From Nageia nagi (Eukaryota > Pinophyta), in assembly GCA_050084985.1 (NCBI GenBank), contig JBITNC010000001.1, positions 126,480,001-126,544,000 on the forward strand: a stretch of 64,000 nucleotides of DNA, in the 5' to 3' direction. Under the pieces are notes generated by a model that was not told the origin of the DNA, made no database searches, and worked only from the letters and a program-made list of their open reading frames with translations. This document shows positions 1-12,529 of this stretch, one piece after another; position 1 is the first letter of the stretch; every line of letters begins with the position of its first letter. A program made the position numbers and the translations under genes.

Positions 1-142
1 GTAAAGTTAAATGATTCCTAAAAGTTAGAAAAAAAAATGAATAAATTTATGAATTCATTAAAAGTTGGTTAAAACTTTAAAAAATTGAATACAAAGGATG
101 ATATAAATTAGTAACCAAATAAAGAATAAAGGATGAAATAAT

Positions 143-640
143 TGTTGGAATGTATAATGCATTATTGTAAAGGTTTTATAATAATATTCTATGTAAGTTC
201 ACTAATAATTAAGGGTATCATTTGATACCTTCAGTATTTAAGTGAATATGATAATGTAACTTGTCCTACACTCCATGTCATGAGCATGCCCCTTGGGTAA
301 AAGGATGTGCATGTCATGCTTTTGTAGATTGGATTAAAAGGTGATCCAAAGAGGTATTTTGGCCTATAAATAGAAGGCTCCCTCTTTTTAATTACACATT
401 AATTTGTGGAGTAAAGTTTTGCTATAGTATAGTGTCTAGAAGATGAGTTAGGAGAATTGTAAGAGTTCATATTTGTTAAGAAGTAAGATCTAGTTAATGG
501 ATGTACTCCTAGTTGGAAGAACCACTTATATCTTGTGTTATCTTTGTGAGATTGCTTTGTGAGTTTGTTAGATGTGTATTGTGAGATTTCATGTTATCTT
601 AGGAGTTTAAAGTTGTTCATGTTATAGTTCAATTCTCTCA
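143..640 (+). repeat. LTR of a Ty1/copia family (plus-strand copy)
   Basis: The LTR begins TGTTGGAATG and ends CTCTCA. It matches, in reverse orientation, the LTRs at 2787-3285, 14410-14904 and 49295-49792. A TATA box (TATAAATAG) lies at 365-373, where transcription of the element would start. It is followed directly by a PBS, so this is a 5' LTR. No matching plus-strand 3' LTR is in the window, so the element is truncated or disrupted. Confidence 0.85.
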
Positions 641-1199
641 TTTGGTATCAAAGCTATCATGGAGGCTCTTCTTCAATAGACTTAAAGGTTTCATTTTTCT
701 TCATCTTTTAGGTCCACCTTCATTCTTGTGAGGTAAACTCAAGAGAAGGTACAACCTCTTCCCTTCATTTTTTTGGTTTTTGGATTATTTCATTTTTGAT
801 ACTAACATTTTTTTTGTTAGTTTCCTTGTTTAAGCAATTTGCTTAATATAATAATATATTATTGTTATAATTTATTACGTACTAACCCACATGTTAACTG
901 CAATGTTTTTGTAAAAAGCTGATTAAAATATAGCAATAATATATTGTTGTTTTTATCAAGAACTTTATAGTTCAAGTTTACAAAAAAAAAAAAAAATCAA
1001 TTTTGAAAAAAAAAAAAATTATCTTGAAAAATTTTGCAAATTATTTTTTTCTTTTACAAAATAGTTATATTTTGTATAAAAAGGGGGTTATTATGTTTTT
1101 TAATAAAACAAAATAGAGGGCATATTTTTTTCAATATATAATAAATTTTAAAATTTTAAAACTATAATAAAATGTCTTATTTTTTAAAATATTAAAAAG
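641..1199 (+). other. Copia PBS and untranslated leader
   Basis: TGGTATCAAAGC at 643-654 resembles the initiator-Met tRNA primer site (TGGTATCAGAGC) used by many plant LTR elements. The following AT-rich leader resembles the leader of the minus-strand copia at 14.1-14.4 kb, with a shared GAGGCTCTTCTTC-like stretch and GAGGTAAA. Homopolymer A runs occupy 980-1020. No coding sequence is visible. The similarity stops near 1200, where a gypsy fragment begins. Confidence 0.6.
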
Positions 1200-2781
1200 G
1201 CTTTGTTTCACTTGTTCGCATCTTTACATATATTCATAGATCTACTTCTTTCATGCAGCTAGTGGCATGCTTCTAGGCCATTAGTGGTGTGCATTTTCTA
1301 TGGTGTATTATGATGATGAATGTATGATCTATATTATTTTATGATTATGCAATGCAATGAAGGTACAATGATTATCATATTCATTTGATGCCATATTTCT
1401 GATATATGATTCAATAATATATTGTAGATAAAAATTTATTTCTTTTATCACTCATGCATTAATTTTGGTCTACAAGAATAGTAAACATCATCCAAAGTTC
1501 TGTAAAGTCCCATAGTATAGGTCCCAAATATTTGTAACCATTATGCTCCAAGAACCACAGCATACTCTCATAGTGGAAGGATATACATATCACTCTGTAT
1601 TTGGTACTCACCCATATGGATTTTGAGATTACAATATTTTCCCTTGAAATAAAATTTTCCCCCATTTCCAATCATTAATACATAACTATTTTGAGGTTAT
1701 ATATAATAATTTTCCTATTTGGTCACCATCATGTCAATGAAATTATGTGTTCTTCTTGAGTCAATTAATATAATGAGGGATTTCTTCTTAAAATATCCTT
1801 AATGTTTCATCAATTAGGGTGAATAAATATTGAAAGTGCATTGTAAGAAATTTTGAGTCACATATTTAGTTTCATCAGGTTCATTAGCTATCGCATTCAC
1901 AATAATCTCATCTTCTTCCTTACTTAAATCATCAAGGGTATCAACATTGATCAAATACATATTTTATGTTGTACATCGATGAATTAGGCCATATTTTTTA
2001 TTACAGTTATAGAAAAGACCTTTCTCCCTATAATCCTTCATCTCTTATGGGTTGAGCTACTTGACTATTAATTATTGATTAGGTTTAGTGGCATCCTAGG
2101 GGATCTAAGGTTTTACCCATGATTACTTCACTTCATGACAATGAACATTGAATTTATCTTTAATAAGTTTTTCTAATGCAATAACCTTCATCATGCTTTT
2201 TTGTATTAAACATGTTAACTTCCACCCTAATTTCATCCTTTAGTCCATTGACAAAATAACTTCTAAAAAATGACTCATCTAACCATTCAATGTGATTGTA
2301 AGTTTCTTAAGTTGAGTTTGATAATCCTTTATTGATATGGTTTGTCATAGTTTGTTTAATGCTCTCATGAAGTATTCAAATTCACTTAGACCAAATCTAA
2401 CCAATAGATTTTTTGTGAAATCTCTCCGAGTATCATTTGTATTTTCAAACCACTGATACCATTGAAGAGCTTCCTATTCAAGATGAAATAATGTGATATT
2501 AAACTTCTACATTTCAATAATCTAGTTCAAAAAAAATACTTCTCTACCTTATAAACCCACCATCTTGGATCCTCACCATCAAATTTTGTAAAATCAAGCT
2601 TGGTCAGGGCCTTAAGACATCTAATATGTTTTTCCCTTTGAGTGTGAAGAACCTGTACTTGAGCTTGCACTCAAATTTGATGTTATTTGATTAATAAGTA
2701 CCATATTTTGTTAATGGCATCATATTTGGTATCTAAATTGGATTTTACTATAGTTAGTCCTAAAAGAATTTTTTTGATGTC
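1200..2781 (-). pseudogene. Ty3/gypsy (chromovirus-like) gag-protease remnant
   Basis: Read on the minus strand from 2781 down, this is a decayed gag-protease of a chromovirus-like gypsy element. At 2528-2595 it encodes KFDGEDPRWWVYKVEKYF, the conserved start of such a Gag. At about 1968-2041 a zinc knuckle reads GLFYNCNKKYGLIHRC, with the first Cys replaced by Phe. At about 1720-1785 the protease motif ILIDSRRTHNFID has Arg in place of the usual Gly/Ala after DS/DT. At 1459-1671 a 70-codon stretch with YLGPILWDF matches the region after the protease. Stops and indels break it throughout. The N-terminal part of the same gag lies beyond the copia insertion, at 14910-15010. The RT and 3' LTR expected to the left are absent, so a deletion near 1200 is likely. 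It is certainly non-functional. Confidence 0.75.
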
Positions 2782-2786
2782 AACTT

Positions 2787-3285
2787 TGAAAGAATTGAAC
2801 TATAACATGAACAACTCTAATCTCCCAAGATCACATGAAAGCTCACAAACACAACTAACAAACTCACAAAGTAATCTCACAATGTAACACAAGATGTAAG
2901 TGGTTCCTCCAAATAGCAGTACATCCACTAACTAGATCTTTACTTCAATCACAAATACAACTCTCTTACAATCCTCCTAATCTTAACTCCTAAGCACTAT
3001 CCTATAGCATAACTTTACTCCATACATTGGTGTTTGATCTAGAAAAGGAGCCTTCTATTAATAGATTAAAATACCTCTTTGGATCACTTTTTTACCCAAT
3101 GTACAAAGGCATGATATGCACATCCTTTTACCCAAAGGGCATGCTCATGACATGGAGTGTAGGACAAGTTACATTATTATATTCACTTAAATACTTAAGG
3201 TATCAATTGATACCCTTAAGTATTAGTGAACTTACATAGAATATTATTACAAAACCTTTACAATAATGCATTATACATTCCAACA
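2787..3285 (-). repeat. 3' LTR of the copia element
   Basis: On the plus strand it reads TGAAAGAATTG at 2787 through CATTCCAACA at 3285, the inverse of a TG...CA LTR. It pairs with 14410-14904. The flanking AACTT is at 2782-2786. Confidence 0.92.
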
Positions 3286-3295
3286 CTCCCCTTAA
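3286..3295 (-). other. Copia polypurine tract
   Basis: On the minus strand TTAAGGGGAG directly abuts the start of the 3' LTR. This is the expected position and composition for plus-strand DNA priming. Confidence 0.8.
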
Positions 3296-4010
3296 TGCAA
3301 TATTGGGATAGAATGAATAAAAGAGAAGAAAGAGAGAAAGTAAGAGAGTTCTCTTCCAAATAGATACAATGGAGATGAGAATTTTTTACATATTTATGAA
3401 GTAAGAAAGATATAGTTTGAGACTCACTAAATATAATCATTAACCATAACTAGTTTCAATGTACATGAAGTAGTCATCCAACTAAAAGTCATGAAGATTC
3501 TCCAAGAGCGTAAATACCCAAAGTAGGTAACCTACAATCTCAAAGGAACCTATAGGTAATAAGTAGACCAAATAACAAGATCAATTAGATGCAACATATT
3601 CTTATCAACAAGGATAGATGAATCACACAAATGCCATCATGAACTAATCAATGGTGCACTATAAGTCATTACAAAGATGCCATGCCAAAAACTTATATTC
3701 ATCTGCTATATATAAAACATGTGTTGATTATCATTACAAAATAGAGCATGCATATATGAGTTCCTCACATATGGGTAACTGAATAGTTCCAAAAGACACA
3801 TAAGAGTTCCTCACACATGGATAATTGAATAGTACTATATTGACCAATTTTTTTTCTTTTAAAACTTTTGTACAACAAGTTCTTCATGTAGAGCAAACTT
3901 ACCATGAATGTGTATAACAAAATAAACACTATATAGCATAAAATCCTCCTAAAGGTGAAGTTTTCATCACAAACATGAATTCAACATAAGATTTCAAACT
4001 GAACTCCCCC
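3296..4010 (-). other. Copia 3' untranslated region
   Basis: This lies between the end of the RNase H frame and the PPT. It is AT-rich with no recognisable coding sequence. At about 3757-3840 there are two imperfect ~45-bp copies, each beginning GAGTTCCTCACA. Confidence 0.5.
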
Positions 4011-4937
4011 TTGAGAGAAACTTCACCAATTTAATAGCATCCCTAAGCTTACATAACTAAACTTTTGGAAGGGGCTTGGTGAACAAATCAATAGAGTTCA
4101 AGGTGGATGGACAATACTCCATATGTATGATGCCATCAAGAACCCTCTCTATGATAAAATGGGCATGGATTTTCACATGTTTTATTCTCTAATGAAAGAT
4201 AGGATTCTTAGCTAAAGAAATAACCAATTGATTATCTAAAAAAATAAAAAATAAGCCACCTTGCTCATACCTAATTTCTTTCAAAAGATGCTTTAGCCAA
4301 ATAGCTTCCTAGGCTATAACAAACATGGCACAATATTCAACTTTTATGGTTGAAAGAAAAATAATAGGTTACTTCTTGAAATCCTAAGAGATGACACCTA
4401 AACCAATGCTAAACACATATGTAGAGGTTGATTTTTAATCATCTCTATCTCCCCCATAGTCAAAATCTAAAAATCTAGAGAGAATAAATGAGGGTAACTT
4501 AGAATACTTGAGAGTAAGATCCTTAGTCCTTGCAACATACCTCAAGATTTTCTTAATAGCATTGAGGTGCTCAACATATAGTTTTTGCATGAATCATGCT
4601 ATTAGATTCATTGGAAAGGTAATATTTGGCCTGGATATAGTCAAATACAAAATATTACCAATTAATTACCTATAAGCTATAGCATCAGCTAACTGATAGT
4701 TGGAGCTTAGAGAAATAGTGATTCCAAGAGAGACTAGAATTATAGCATATCTACTTTTCTTCATTCCAAAATTTTGGAAGATGTTTGATATATACTTAGA
4801 TTGATTGATATAAGTACAATCCTTATATTGGTACATTTGCATTCCAAGATATAGTTGCAAAATATCAAGATCAGTCATTTGAAATGTTGCCTTAAGTTTG
4901 GATATGCACTCTTGAACAATTTTATCATTGTTACTGG
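4011..4937 (-). pseudogene. Copia RT C-terminus and RNase H (3' half of pol)
   Basis: This is the part of copia pol downstream of the nested insertion. At 4666-4878 it encodes ILQLYLGMQMYQYKDCTY and ISNIFQNFGMKKSR, the conserved end of copia RT (YLGIQ... SQSKYI... FGM). RNase H follows, with DNQLVISLAKNPIFH at about 4206-4250, which includes a conserved Asp. The conserved polyprotein end LFTKPLPK is at about 4065-4090. Stops occur between these blocks. The frame abuts the TSD copy at 4933-4937, and its N-terminal half resumes at 9565. The assignment as copia RT/RNase H is firm; function is lost. Confidence 0.88.
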
Positions 4938-6401
4938 TGTTGATTAAGATTGTGTAATATATGTGCCATGAATGATCTTAACCAAAGTAAATCAGGAATA
5001 GACTATGGTGACAGTCTGATCTCTAGAGAAGGTCGGTTCCTTATACATTGGGTGTAGGAGAAGTAACAGGAAAGAAAATAAAAAGGAGTAGAGTGCGAGG
5101 AATTTAAGCAAAAGGGTTAGGGTAGCAAGAAAGAAAATAAAAAGGAGTAGAGTGCAAGGAATTTAAGCAAAAGGCTTAGGGTAACAAGAGAGAAAGCAAA
5201 GGTGGATCACTAGTTCAGCGTGGGCTTTCACAGTGTGTGAAACCTTGGCCTGAATCTAGTGTAGCAGCTACGGTACAAGCTCTCACTCTCTAATAATTTC
5301 CCAGCTTTACTCTACCATGTAGCAGACACACTTATACTAGCAACTCGTAATTATCATTCAGGAAACAAGCCAAGCTACCACAATGTAACCAAATTAAGAA
5401 TGACAATTATGAGTGCTAGATAAGAAAGGTCAAGATGGTATCATATTACTATAAAAACTATAGGTCTTCGAGAACAAATGTAAAGAGCAATACTAGGGTT
5501 TCTAACCCCTTTTCTACTTTATTTTCATATACTTATACTGCAGTAACAATAGTTACAAGAATTGTAGAATAGAAACATTTACAAAAATAGCTTCAAGATT
5601 CTAGCCTTCTTTTAACTGATACTACCTACATATGCCACTTGGTAGAATATTACAAAAATGGGGTAGATTGTAGATGATACTATGATCTGACCTCTTCTGG
5701 CATCATCTTTACCATGATGTTCTATTTACTGGCTCCAGCTATTTGATCCCCCTTTACTGACCTCATCTCTACATTCTGGAATGCTCTACTCACCAACTCT
5801 AGCTATTCAATCACTCCTTGCTGACCTCATCACTTCTGGGACCCATTTCATTCAAAAATGTGAACATCATTCTCCCTATGACATCATCTCTTACCTCTAG
5901 AATGTTTTACTCACTGGCTCTGGCTATTTGATCGCTCCTTGCTGACCTCATCACTTTTGGGCTCCAGTTTTGGGTTAAGGCCCGAAATTGCTAACATCAT
6001 CTCTTCCAAAATGCTTTATTTACTGACCTTGGCTTCTCAATTCCCCTTGTTGACCTCATTATCTTCAAAACCCAATCTTTACCAAAACATGATTGTCTTA
6101 TCCTCTGTGTTGTCATCATTTTATTCTGAAATGCTTTACTTCTAGAATACTTAATTTATGAGCTTCAGCTTCTTCAATTATCTCTTGCTAACCTCACCTC
6201 TTCTAGAACCTGAGCTTTTCCACAACTGAGCTTTATCCTTTCTTCTATGATGTCATCATTTCATTCCAGAATGCTTTATCTACTAACTTTGGCCTATTTT
6301 GTTTGCTCCAAAAAAACTCCCAGGGATCTTAATATGAACTCATGATTGCTAGTAAAGTACAATGGGGCTTTAATAAAGAATTTATTATGTATGAATATAC
6401 A
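4938..6401 (-). repeat. 3' LTR of the gag-only element (1464 bp)
   Basis: On the plus strand it starts TGTTGATTAAG and ends GAATATACA. It aligns along its length with 8194-9559. Differences include a 59-bp tandem duplication at 5071-5188 and an extra stretch near 6090-6130. CT-rich motifs containing GACCTCATC recur in its right half. The region just upstream of it on the minus strand (6402-6420) has only a poor purine tract. Confidence 0.88.
5071..5188. repeat. 59-bp tandem duplication inside one LTR
   Basis: Two adjacent copies begin AAAGAAAATAAAAAGGAG at 5071 and 5130. The partner LTR at 8194-9559 has one copy, so the duplication arose in this LTR after insertion or in one parental copy. 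Confidence 0.85.
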
Positions 6402-6788
6402 TTATGGTGACCTCTGGGGGGAAATTTCACCTTTATCAAAGAGGAATTTTGAACTCAGTTTGAAAAATAATACCAATGCATTTAGCTACTACATATGGTT
6501 TGGAACCACATGGATTCGAATTTTTATGTTTCCCCTATTTAGCTCTATCCTCATCCCATTTCAATACTAAATCTCCTTCTTTGAAAGTATTCGGAGTTGA
6601 TTTTCAGCCATTGAACCACCTTTTACTATTTCTTTCTTCTTCGGAGGTCTTGATATGATTGATTATGGAGCTCTTTTGGGATTCAACTTTTCTTTTTGGA
6701 ATACCAAAGACTAGGGGTTTTTCCCTGATCTTGTTTCCACAGCAAAACCTCCTATACCTGGTGGTGCAAAATTCATAAGGTTCACATC
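6402..6788 (-). other. 3' interior of the gag-only element
   Basis: This is the stretch between the end of gag and the 3' LTR. No conserved coding motif is visible; short open frames here are unconvincing. A strong PPT is not obvious next to the LTR. Confidence 0.4.
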
Positions 6789-8045
6789 TCAGCTTATGTT
6801 GTCATCTACACCAGGCGGAGGAATGCCCCCACTTCTTGATAAATATTCTTGGTATTGATAAACAGGACATGTGGTTTGTTCATGAGCATTATTGTAGGCC
6901 AAACACAAACCAGAGGCTGACTCAGAAGAGGAAGCTTGGCTTACATCATCATTCAACACATTTTGAGCCTTTTCTATAGTAGGATAAGGATATCTTCTTG
7001 CATTGCTTTGTCTACTTAGCATGGTAATCTGGTTTGCCATGTTTCGACACAAGTTTTAGAGTTCCTAAATCTCCATTGATGAAGCTACCCCTTGATTCAT
7101 ATTAAGCTAATGAAGGGCTGGTAAGGCTAAGGGAGCTCTAAGGACTGGCAAGGTTGATGGCCACTATTGGATAGGGGCAGGGATACTAGCTAGTGGTGGA
7201 GCCAAACTAATTGCTTGAGGTCTCAAAATTTGTTGTTGGGCAATTATTGGAAAATAAGGCATTGGCATGCGACTTGGTAATTTTCCAACTGTAATAAGAC
7301 AAGATTCAGCATATACTACTTGTCTATAGACCTCCGGGAAAGTATTTACTCTGGAATTTTGGATTTGCAGAGAGAGATCCAAAGGAAAGGCTCTTAGGTA
7401 ATACATTAAGGCTTGAAATTACTGAGGCTTTGACTAGCATTGGGACTCTCACCCAAGTTTTTTGGAATCTAATATTGAAATCAGGGATATTTTCTTACTC
7501 ATATCTTTTGATTGAAGTGAACTATGTTAACAAGGAAAAGGGATTTCCTAATTCATTAAATTCCAAGATAAAGGGCTTTACCAGCTGAGCCCAAGTGTTT
7601 ATAGATCCGTTAGGAAGGCCCCTATACCAATCTAGGACCTTTCCCTTGAAAGACTGAGCCAGTAATCTCACCATGACATCTTCATGCTGGATATTGTGAA
7701 TCTTAGCTAGGCCAGCTACATAAACACAATGCTCATAAGCCATTTTCTCTAAAGTTGCATCAAACTCCAGAATGGTTTTGAAAACATTTGCTGGGATGTC
7801 ATGCAACACCGCTAGGGCTATTGGTACTCCATTGTCCCATCTGGATAAATATTTTGAGCTGGATCAGCCATTTCAGGAGAGGTATTTCTAGTATGAAGAT
7901 TGGATGATTCTAGCTTGGTAAAGGATTTTAGGGAGCTGATACTATTTAGAGACTTGGACTTGATCAGGGTCTTTCTCTTAGGAGCATCTAACATTCTAAA
8001 ATCTGGTGCTTCTTTTGCTGCTCTAGTTTTAGATCTAGTCCACAT
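6789..8045 (-). pseudogene. Gypsy-type gag, the only gene of the nested element
   Basis: Four consecutive open stretches on the minus strand (7818-8045, 7522-7809, 7164-7406, 6789-7052), separated by frameshifts and stops, make one Gag-like gene. The first begins MWTRSKTRAAKEAPDF. The second holds the retrotransposon Gag core, with VRLLAQSFKGKVLDWYRGLP followed by INTWAQLVKPFILEF, which fits the family pattern of a Trp-Tyr motif before a Leu-Pro. The last two are Pro/Gln/Ser-rich tail. No CCHC zinc knuckle was found. Gag would form the virus-like particle that packages element RNA. The start at 8045 leaves about 120 nt after the PBS, a normal leader. Translation is broken, so the protein is lost. 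Confidence 0.75.
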
Positions 8046-8164
8046 AAACTCTAGGTTGCAAAAGAAAGTGGAAGGTTCAAAAGCACATATGATATATATA
8101 AATAATTTGCTTTAATACATACCATAGATAGTGCTTCAGCAGAGTCACCAATAAGTTTCTTCGT

Positions 8165-8182
8165 GTCCCACTGAGCGTGCCA
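8165..8182 (-). other. PBS of the gag-only element
   Basis: On the minus strand TGGCACGCTCAGTGGGAC begins a few bases inside the 5' LTR. It starts with TGG, as required to pair with a tRNA CCA end. It differs from the Met-type PBS of the copia host. I do not assign the tRNA. Confidence 0.7.
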
Positions 8183-8193
8183 AAAAGAAATAC

Positions 8194-9559
8194 TATTGAT
8201 TAAGATTGTGTAATATATGCACCATGAACGATCTTAACCAAAGTAAATCAGGAACAGACTATGGTGACAGTCTGATCTCCAGAGAAGGCCATTTCCTTAT
8301 ACACTGGGTGTAGGAGAAGTAACAGGAAAGAAAATAAAAAGGAGTAGAGTGCAAGGAATTTAAGCAAAAGGCTTAGGGTAACAAGAGAGAAAGCAAAGGT
8401 GGATCACTAGTTCAGCATGGGCTTTCATAGTGTGTGAAACCTTGGCCTGAATCTAGTGTAGCAGCTATGGTACAAGCTCTCACTCTCTAATAGTTTCCTA
8501 GCTTTACTCTACCATGTAGCTGACACAATTATACTAGCAACTCGCAATTATCATTTAGGAAACAAGCCAAGTTGCCATGATGTAACCAAATTAAGAATGA
8601 CAATTACGAGTGCTAGACAAGAAAGGTCAAGATGGTATCATATTACTAATAAAAACTATAGGTCTTCGAGAATAAATGTAAAGAGCAATACTAGGGTTTC
8701 TGACCCCTTTTCCACTTTATTTCATATACTTATACTACAGTAACAATAGTTACAAGAATTATAGAATAGAAACATTTACAAAAATAGCTTCAAGATTCTA
8801 GCCTTCTTTTAACTGATACTACCTACATATGCCACTTGGCAGAATATTACAAAAATGGGGTAGATTGTAAATGATACTAAGATCTAACCTCTTGCTGGCA
8901 TTGTCTTTATCGTGATGTTCTATTTACTAGCTCTAGCTATTTGATCCCCCTTTATTGACCTCATCTCTACATTCCAGAATTCTCTACTTACCAGCTCTAA
9001 CTATTTGATCACTCCTTGTTGACCTCATCACTTTTGGGACCTAGTTTCATTCAAAAATGTGAACATCATTCTCCCTGTGATGTCATCTCTTACCTCCAAA
9101 ATGTTTTACTCACTGGCTCTAGCTATTTGATCGCTCCTTGCTGACCTCATCACTTCCAAGCTCTAGTTTTGGGTTAAGGCCTGAAATCACTGATGTCATC
9201 TCTTCCAAAATGCTTTATTTACTGACCCCAGCTTCTTAATTCCCCTTGCTAACCTCATTATCTTTGGAACCTGGTCTTTACCAAAATGTGGCTTTACTTC
9301 TGGAATACTTAATTTACGGGCTCCAGCTTCTTCGATTATCTCTTGCTGACCTCACCTCTTCCGAAACCTGGGCTTTTCCACAACTGAGCTTTATCCTTTC
9401 TTCTATGACATCATTATTTCATTCTAGAATGCTTTATCTACTGACTCTGGCCTATTTTGTTTGCTCCAGAAAAACTCCTAGGGATCTTAATATGAACTCA
9501 TGATTGCTAGTAAAGTACAACAAGGCTTTAATAAAGAATTTATTATGTATGAATATACA
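8194..9559 (-). repeat. 5' LTR of the gag-only element (1366 bp)
   Basis: On the plus strand it starts TATTGATTAAG (the first dinucleotide mutated from TG) and ends GAATATACA, next to the TSD copy ACTGG at 9560-9564. It pairs with 4938-6401. Confidence 0.88.
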
Positions 9560-9564
9560 ACTGG

Positions 9565-12030
9565 TAATCAAAAGATCATCCACATAAATGAGAATCAAGG
9601 CCATATCTTTTTCTTGATTGAGCACATATAGATTAGAGTCAAAAAAATACTTGGATAAATAAATGTCTACAAAATATCTTGAAATCTTCCTATACCAGGC
9701 TCTAAATGCTTGCTTAATTCCATACAATGACTTTTTTAGCTTACACATAAAGGATTTTTTACCTTCCATAATAAACCCTTTTGGTTGATTCATGAATATT
9801 TCCACGTCTAATTCACCATTGAAAAATACACTCTTGATGCTAAGTTAAAAAAATTTTCATTTTTGAGCTATAGAAAGAGCAAGGATGATCTTGATAGTAG
9901 GCATCTTTACCATAGGAGCAATGATTTTTTCATAATCTACATCATAGTTCTAAGTAAAACTATTGGATACTAACCTTGCCTTTTATTTCTCAATATCTTC
10001 AATTGAATTGAACTTGACCTTATAGATCCACTTATTACCAATCACATTCTTCTCATTGGGATGAGAAACCAAGTCCCAAGTTTTATTTTTCATAAGTACC
10101 TCATACTCCACTTTGATGGTTTTTATCTAGCACTCATGCTTTGAAGCTTCTTTGAAGGTTGAGGGCTCATGTTTGTTGTTAATATTGGCTAATAAGGATT
10201 TATTCAAGTTCATGCTCCTTGTTACCCTTTATGTTAGAGATTTTTATTCTTAAGGTGACTTATCTACATTAATATCCAACCAGCTAAAAGCAACTGACAA
10301 GTCATCTTGATCAACAACATCCTCATTAGAATTAGGTTCTTTAGAAAGTTCATTAAACTTTATATCTCTTAAAATGAATACTACTTTCTAAGATAGAGAG
10401 TAGAGCTTGTAACCTTTATGTTGATTATCATAACCCACAAAGATGCACTTTTTGGCTCTTTTTTTCAACTTTTTCTTTTTTCAAAAATAATGTAGGAGAA
10501 TGCTTCACAACCAAATACCCTACAGTGAGAAATGTTAGATTTTCTTTTTGACAATGCCTTAAAAAGAGTTTTTCCCTTAATAGCTTCTATGGGACACCTA
10601 TTTAAGGTGTAAATAACAAAGCTCATAGCTTTATCTCATAAAAAATAGGAAGATTACCTAGCATGCATCTAAACATCTCCATAATTATCCTATTTTTCCA
10701 TTTGGCAACACCAATTTGCTAAAGAGTGTAAAGAATCATAAACTATCTCTTGATTCTATATTTAGCACAATAGTCATTGAATTCATTGTTATTGTATTCT
10801 CCCTATTATCTAATTTCAACATCTTGATTTTAAGATTAGTTTAATTCTCAACAAAAGCCTTAAAAAGCTTAAAACTCTCAAAGGTTTTATCCTTATGCTC
10901 AAGTAGATACCCAAAGGTCATATTACTAAAGTCATCAATAAAGGTCAAGATGTAAGATGCTCCTCTAGGAAACTTAGTCTAAAATAGACCCATCAAATCT
11001 GAATGTACAAGTTGAAGAGGTTAAGATGCTCTTGTTATCTTATCTTTTTCAAACTTTTATCTATGCATCTTGCCAATAATGCACTTCTCACATAGACCAA
11101 TCAAAGGAGAAATTAAAGGTAAACCTTCTACAAGTTCTTGGTATTTCATGACTTGAATACTCTTGTGGTTAAGGTGCTCTAAATGTTAGTGCTAAAGATT
11201 TCCTCTAGAACACACACTTGTAGCAAGACACATCTTTGATGGAACTTGATCTACAATGTAAAGATCATCTTTCATTAATCTTTTAACCAATGTGGCAAGT
11301 CCTTTCTTAATACATTAGGATTGAGAGTTGAACTCAAAAGAGTACCCTTTTCTAGCAACTTGGATTATAGAGAGAAAGTTCATCCTAAGCTTAGGAACAT
11401 AGAGCACATTATCAAGAACATTTCTATGAATCAACACACTTCCAATTCCTTGTACTTCAAGGATAGGATTATCACCTATCACAACTACATATTTTTTATT
11501 ACTATGAAAGTTCTTAAACTTACCATTTTCAAAGCATAGGTGATTAATGCAACTAGAGTCAACAATCCAATTAGATCAAAAAGTGCAAGACATGGAGTAG
11601 AGTGCTACAACAAAACTAGCTTGAATATTCTTCTTTTTTTTTAAGTTATTTACATTTCCATAGCCTTTGTTCTTTTTCTCTCTTTTCTTTATGTAGCAAT
11701 CAACTTTTTTGTGACCTTATATGCCACAATAGTTACAATTACCATCAAAATTTTCCATAGGATATGGATTGTTTACTATGCCTTTTCCATCTCTTTACTT
11801 GAAGTGGTTTTTATTATCATTGCTTCCATTATTTATATTGTTGTTTTTTGCCATTAACACTTTTTTCAAATACATTTCTCATCTCAAGAACTGTAGATGT
11901 AGAGTGACATTGTTGAGACTTGTTTTCTTATCTAAAATTAGGCCTTCACCTAGATGCCCACATAAGAGGAGCCCAAATACTACCAATCCTCAACTAGTTT
12001 GCCTTGGTCAGTATTATACTTTCTCATAAG
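9565..12030 (-). pseudogene. Copia gag, protease, integrase and RT N-terminus
   Basis: The upstream part of the copia polyprotein, read leftwards. Gag has a zinc knuckle CNYC..GHKKVDC at about 11697-11760 with CX2CX4HX4C spacing and a stop inside. The protease motif WIVDSSCINH is at about 11537-11572, followed by a VLYVPKLRMN block typical of copia. Integrase shows LVHSDLMG (about 10985-11020), a TFIDDFS block (10925-10950) and KLDNRE, so three acidic catalytic positions are recognisable. FVGYDNQHKGY lies near 10430. RT shows CKLKKSLYGIKQAFRAWY and ends at the catalytic YVDDLLIT (9565-9600), where the gag-only element cut it. Frequent stops make it non-functional. The continuation is at 4011-4937. 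Confidence 0.88.
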
Positions 12031-12529
12031 GAGAAGTACCTACTATTTCTTAAGGTTATGACATTTATTTGATCAACCAAATTATTAATTTTGGTTAAGT
12101 TTCAAGTTATCCTCCTAGGTTATCAAGATAACCCCTAAATGGACATGTGAACATGTGGTATCACTACACACATGTCTATCCACCTATTAGAGTTATGTCT
12201 AGCCCAACAAAGGACTTAGGGGCAATTAAGAAGTATGAACTTTTCACCATTTGAATCATTGAACTTAAAGGCTCCAATCTACCTATTCTCACCTCATGGC
12301 TCCCTAAACAAGTCCTGTTGCAAAATGTACATGTGGATGTGTTCATTTTAGGGGGATGCTCATTTCAATGTTTGCAATATTGTATAAGTACAAGTGCAAA
12401 AAATGAAGTAAAAAGAGCATAAATAAAACATCATCCTTTTATAATTTGGAACCTTAAGAGTCCAATGGGTTTTGTTTACTAACCCCTAAAGAACATTTTT
12501 ACATAGGTCCATAATTTGCACAAGTCCAT

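Larger units (their letters stand above)
4938..9559 (-). mobile_element. Non-autonomous gag-only LTR retrotransposon, TSD ACTGG
   Basis: A 4.6-kb element with long LTRs (4938-6401 and 8194-9559) and an interior of only 1.8 kb. It is flanked by a perfect 5-bp duplication ACTGG (4933-4937 and 9560-9564). Removing it and one duplication lets the host copia RT read on directly after its YVDDLLIT motif. A PBS is at 8165-8182. The interior encodes only a decayed gypsy-type Gag; no protease, RT, RNase H or integrase motif was seen. This matches the known class of plant gag-only terminal-repeat elements that depend on another element's enzymes. The two LTRs differ by substitutions and indels, so it is not recent. 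Confidence 0.9.
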
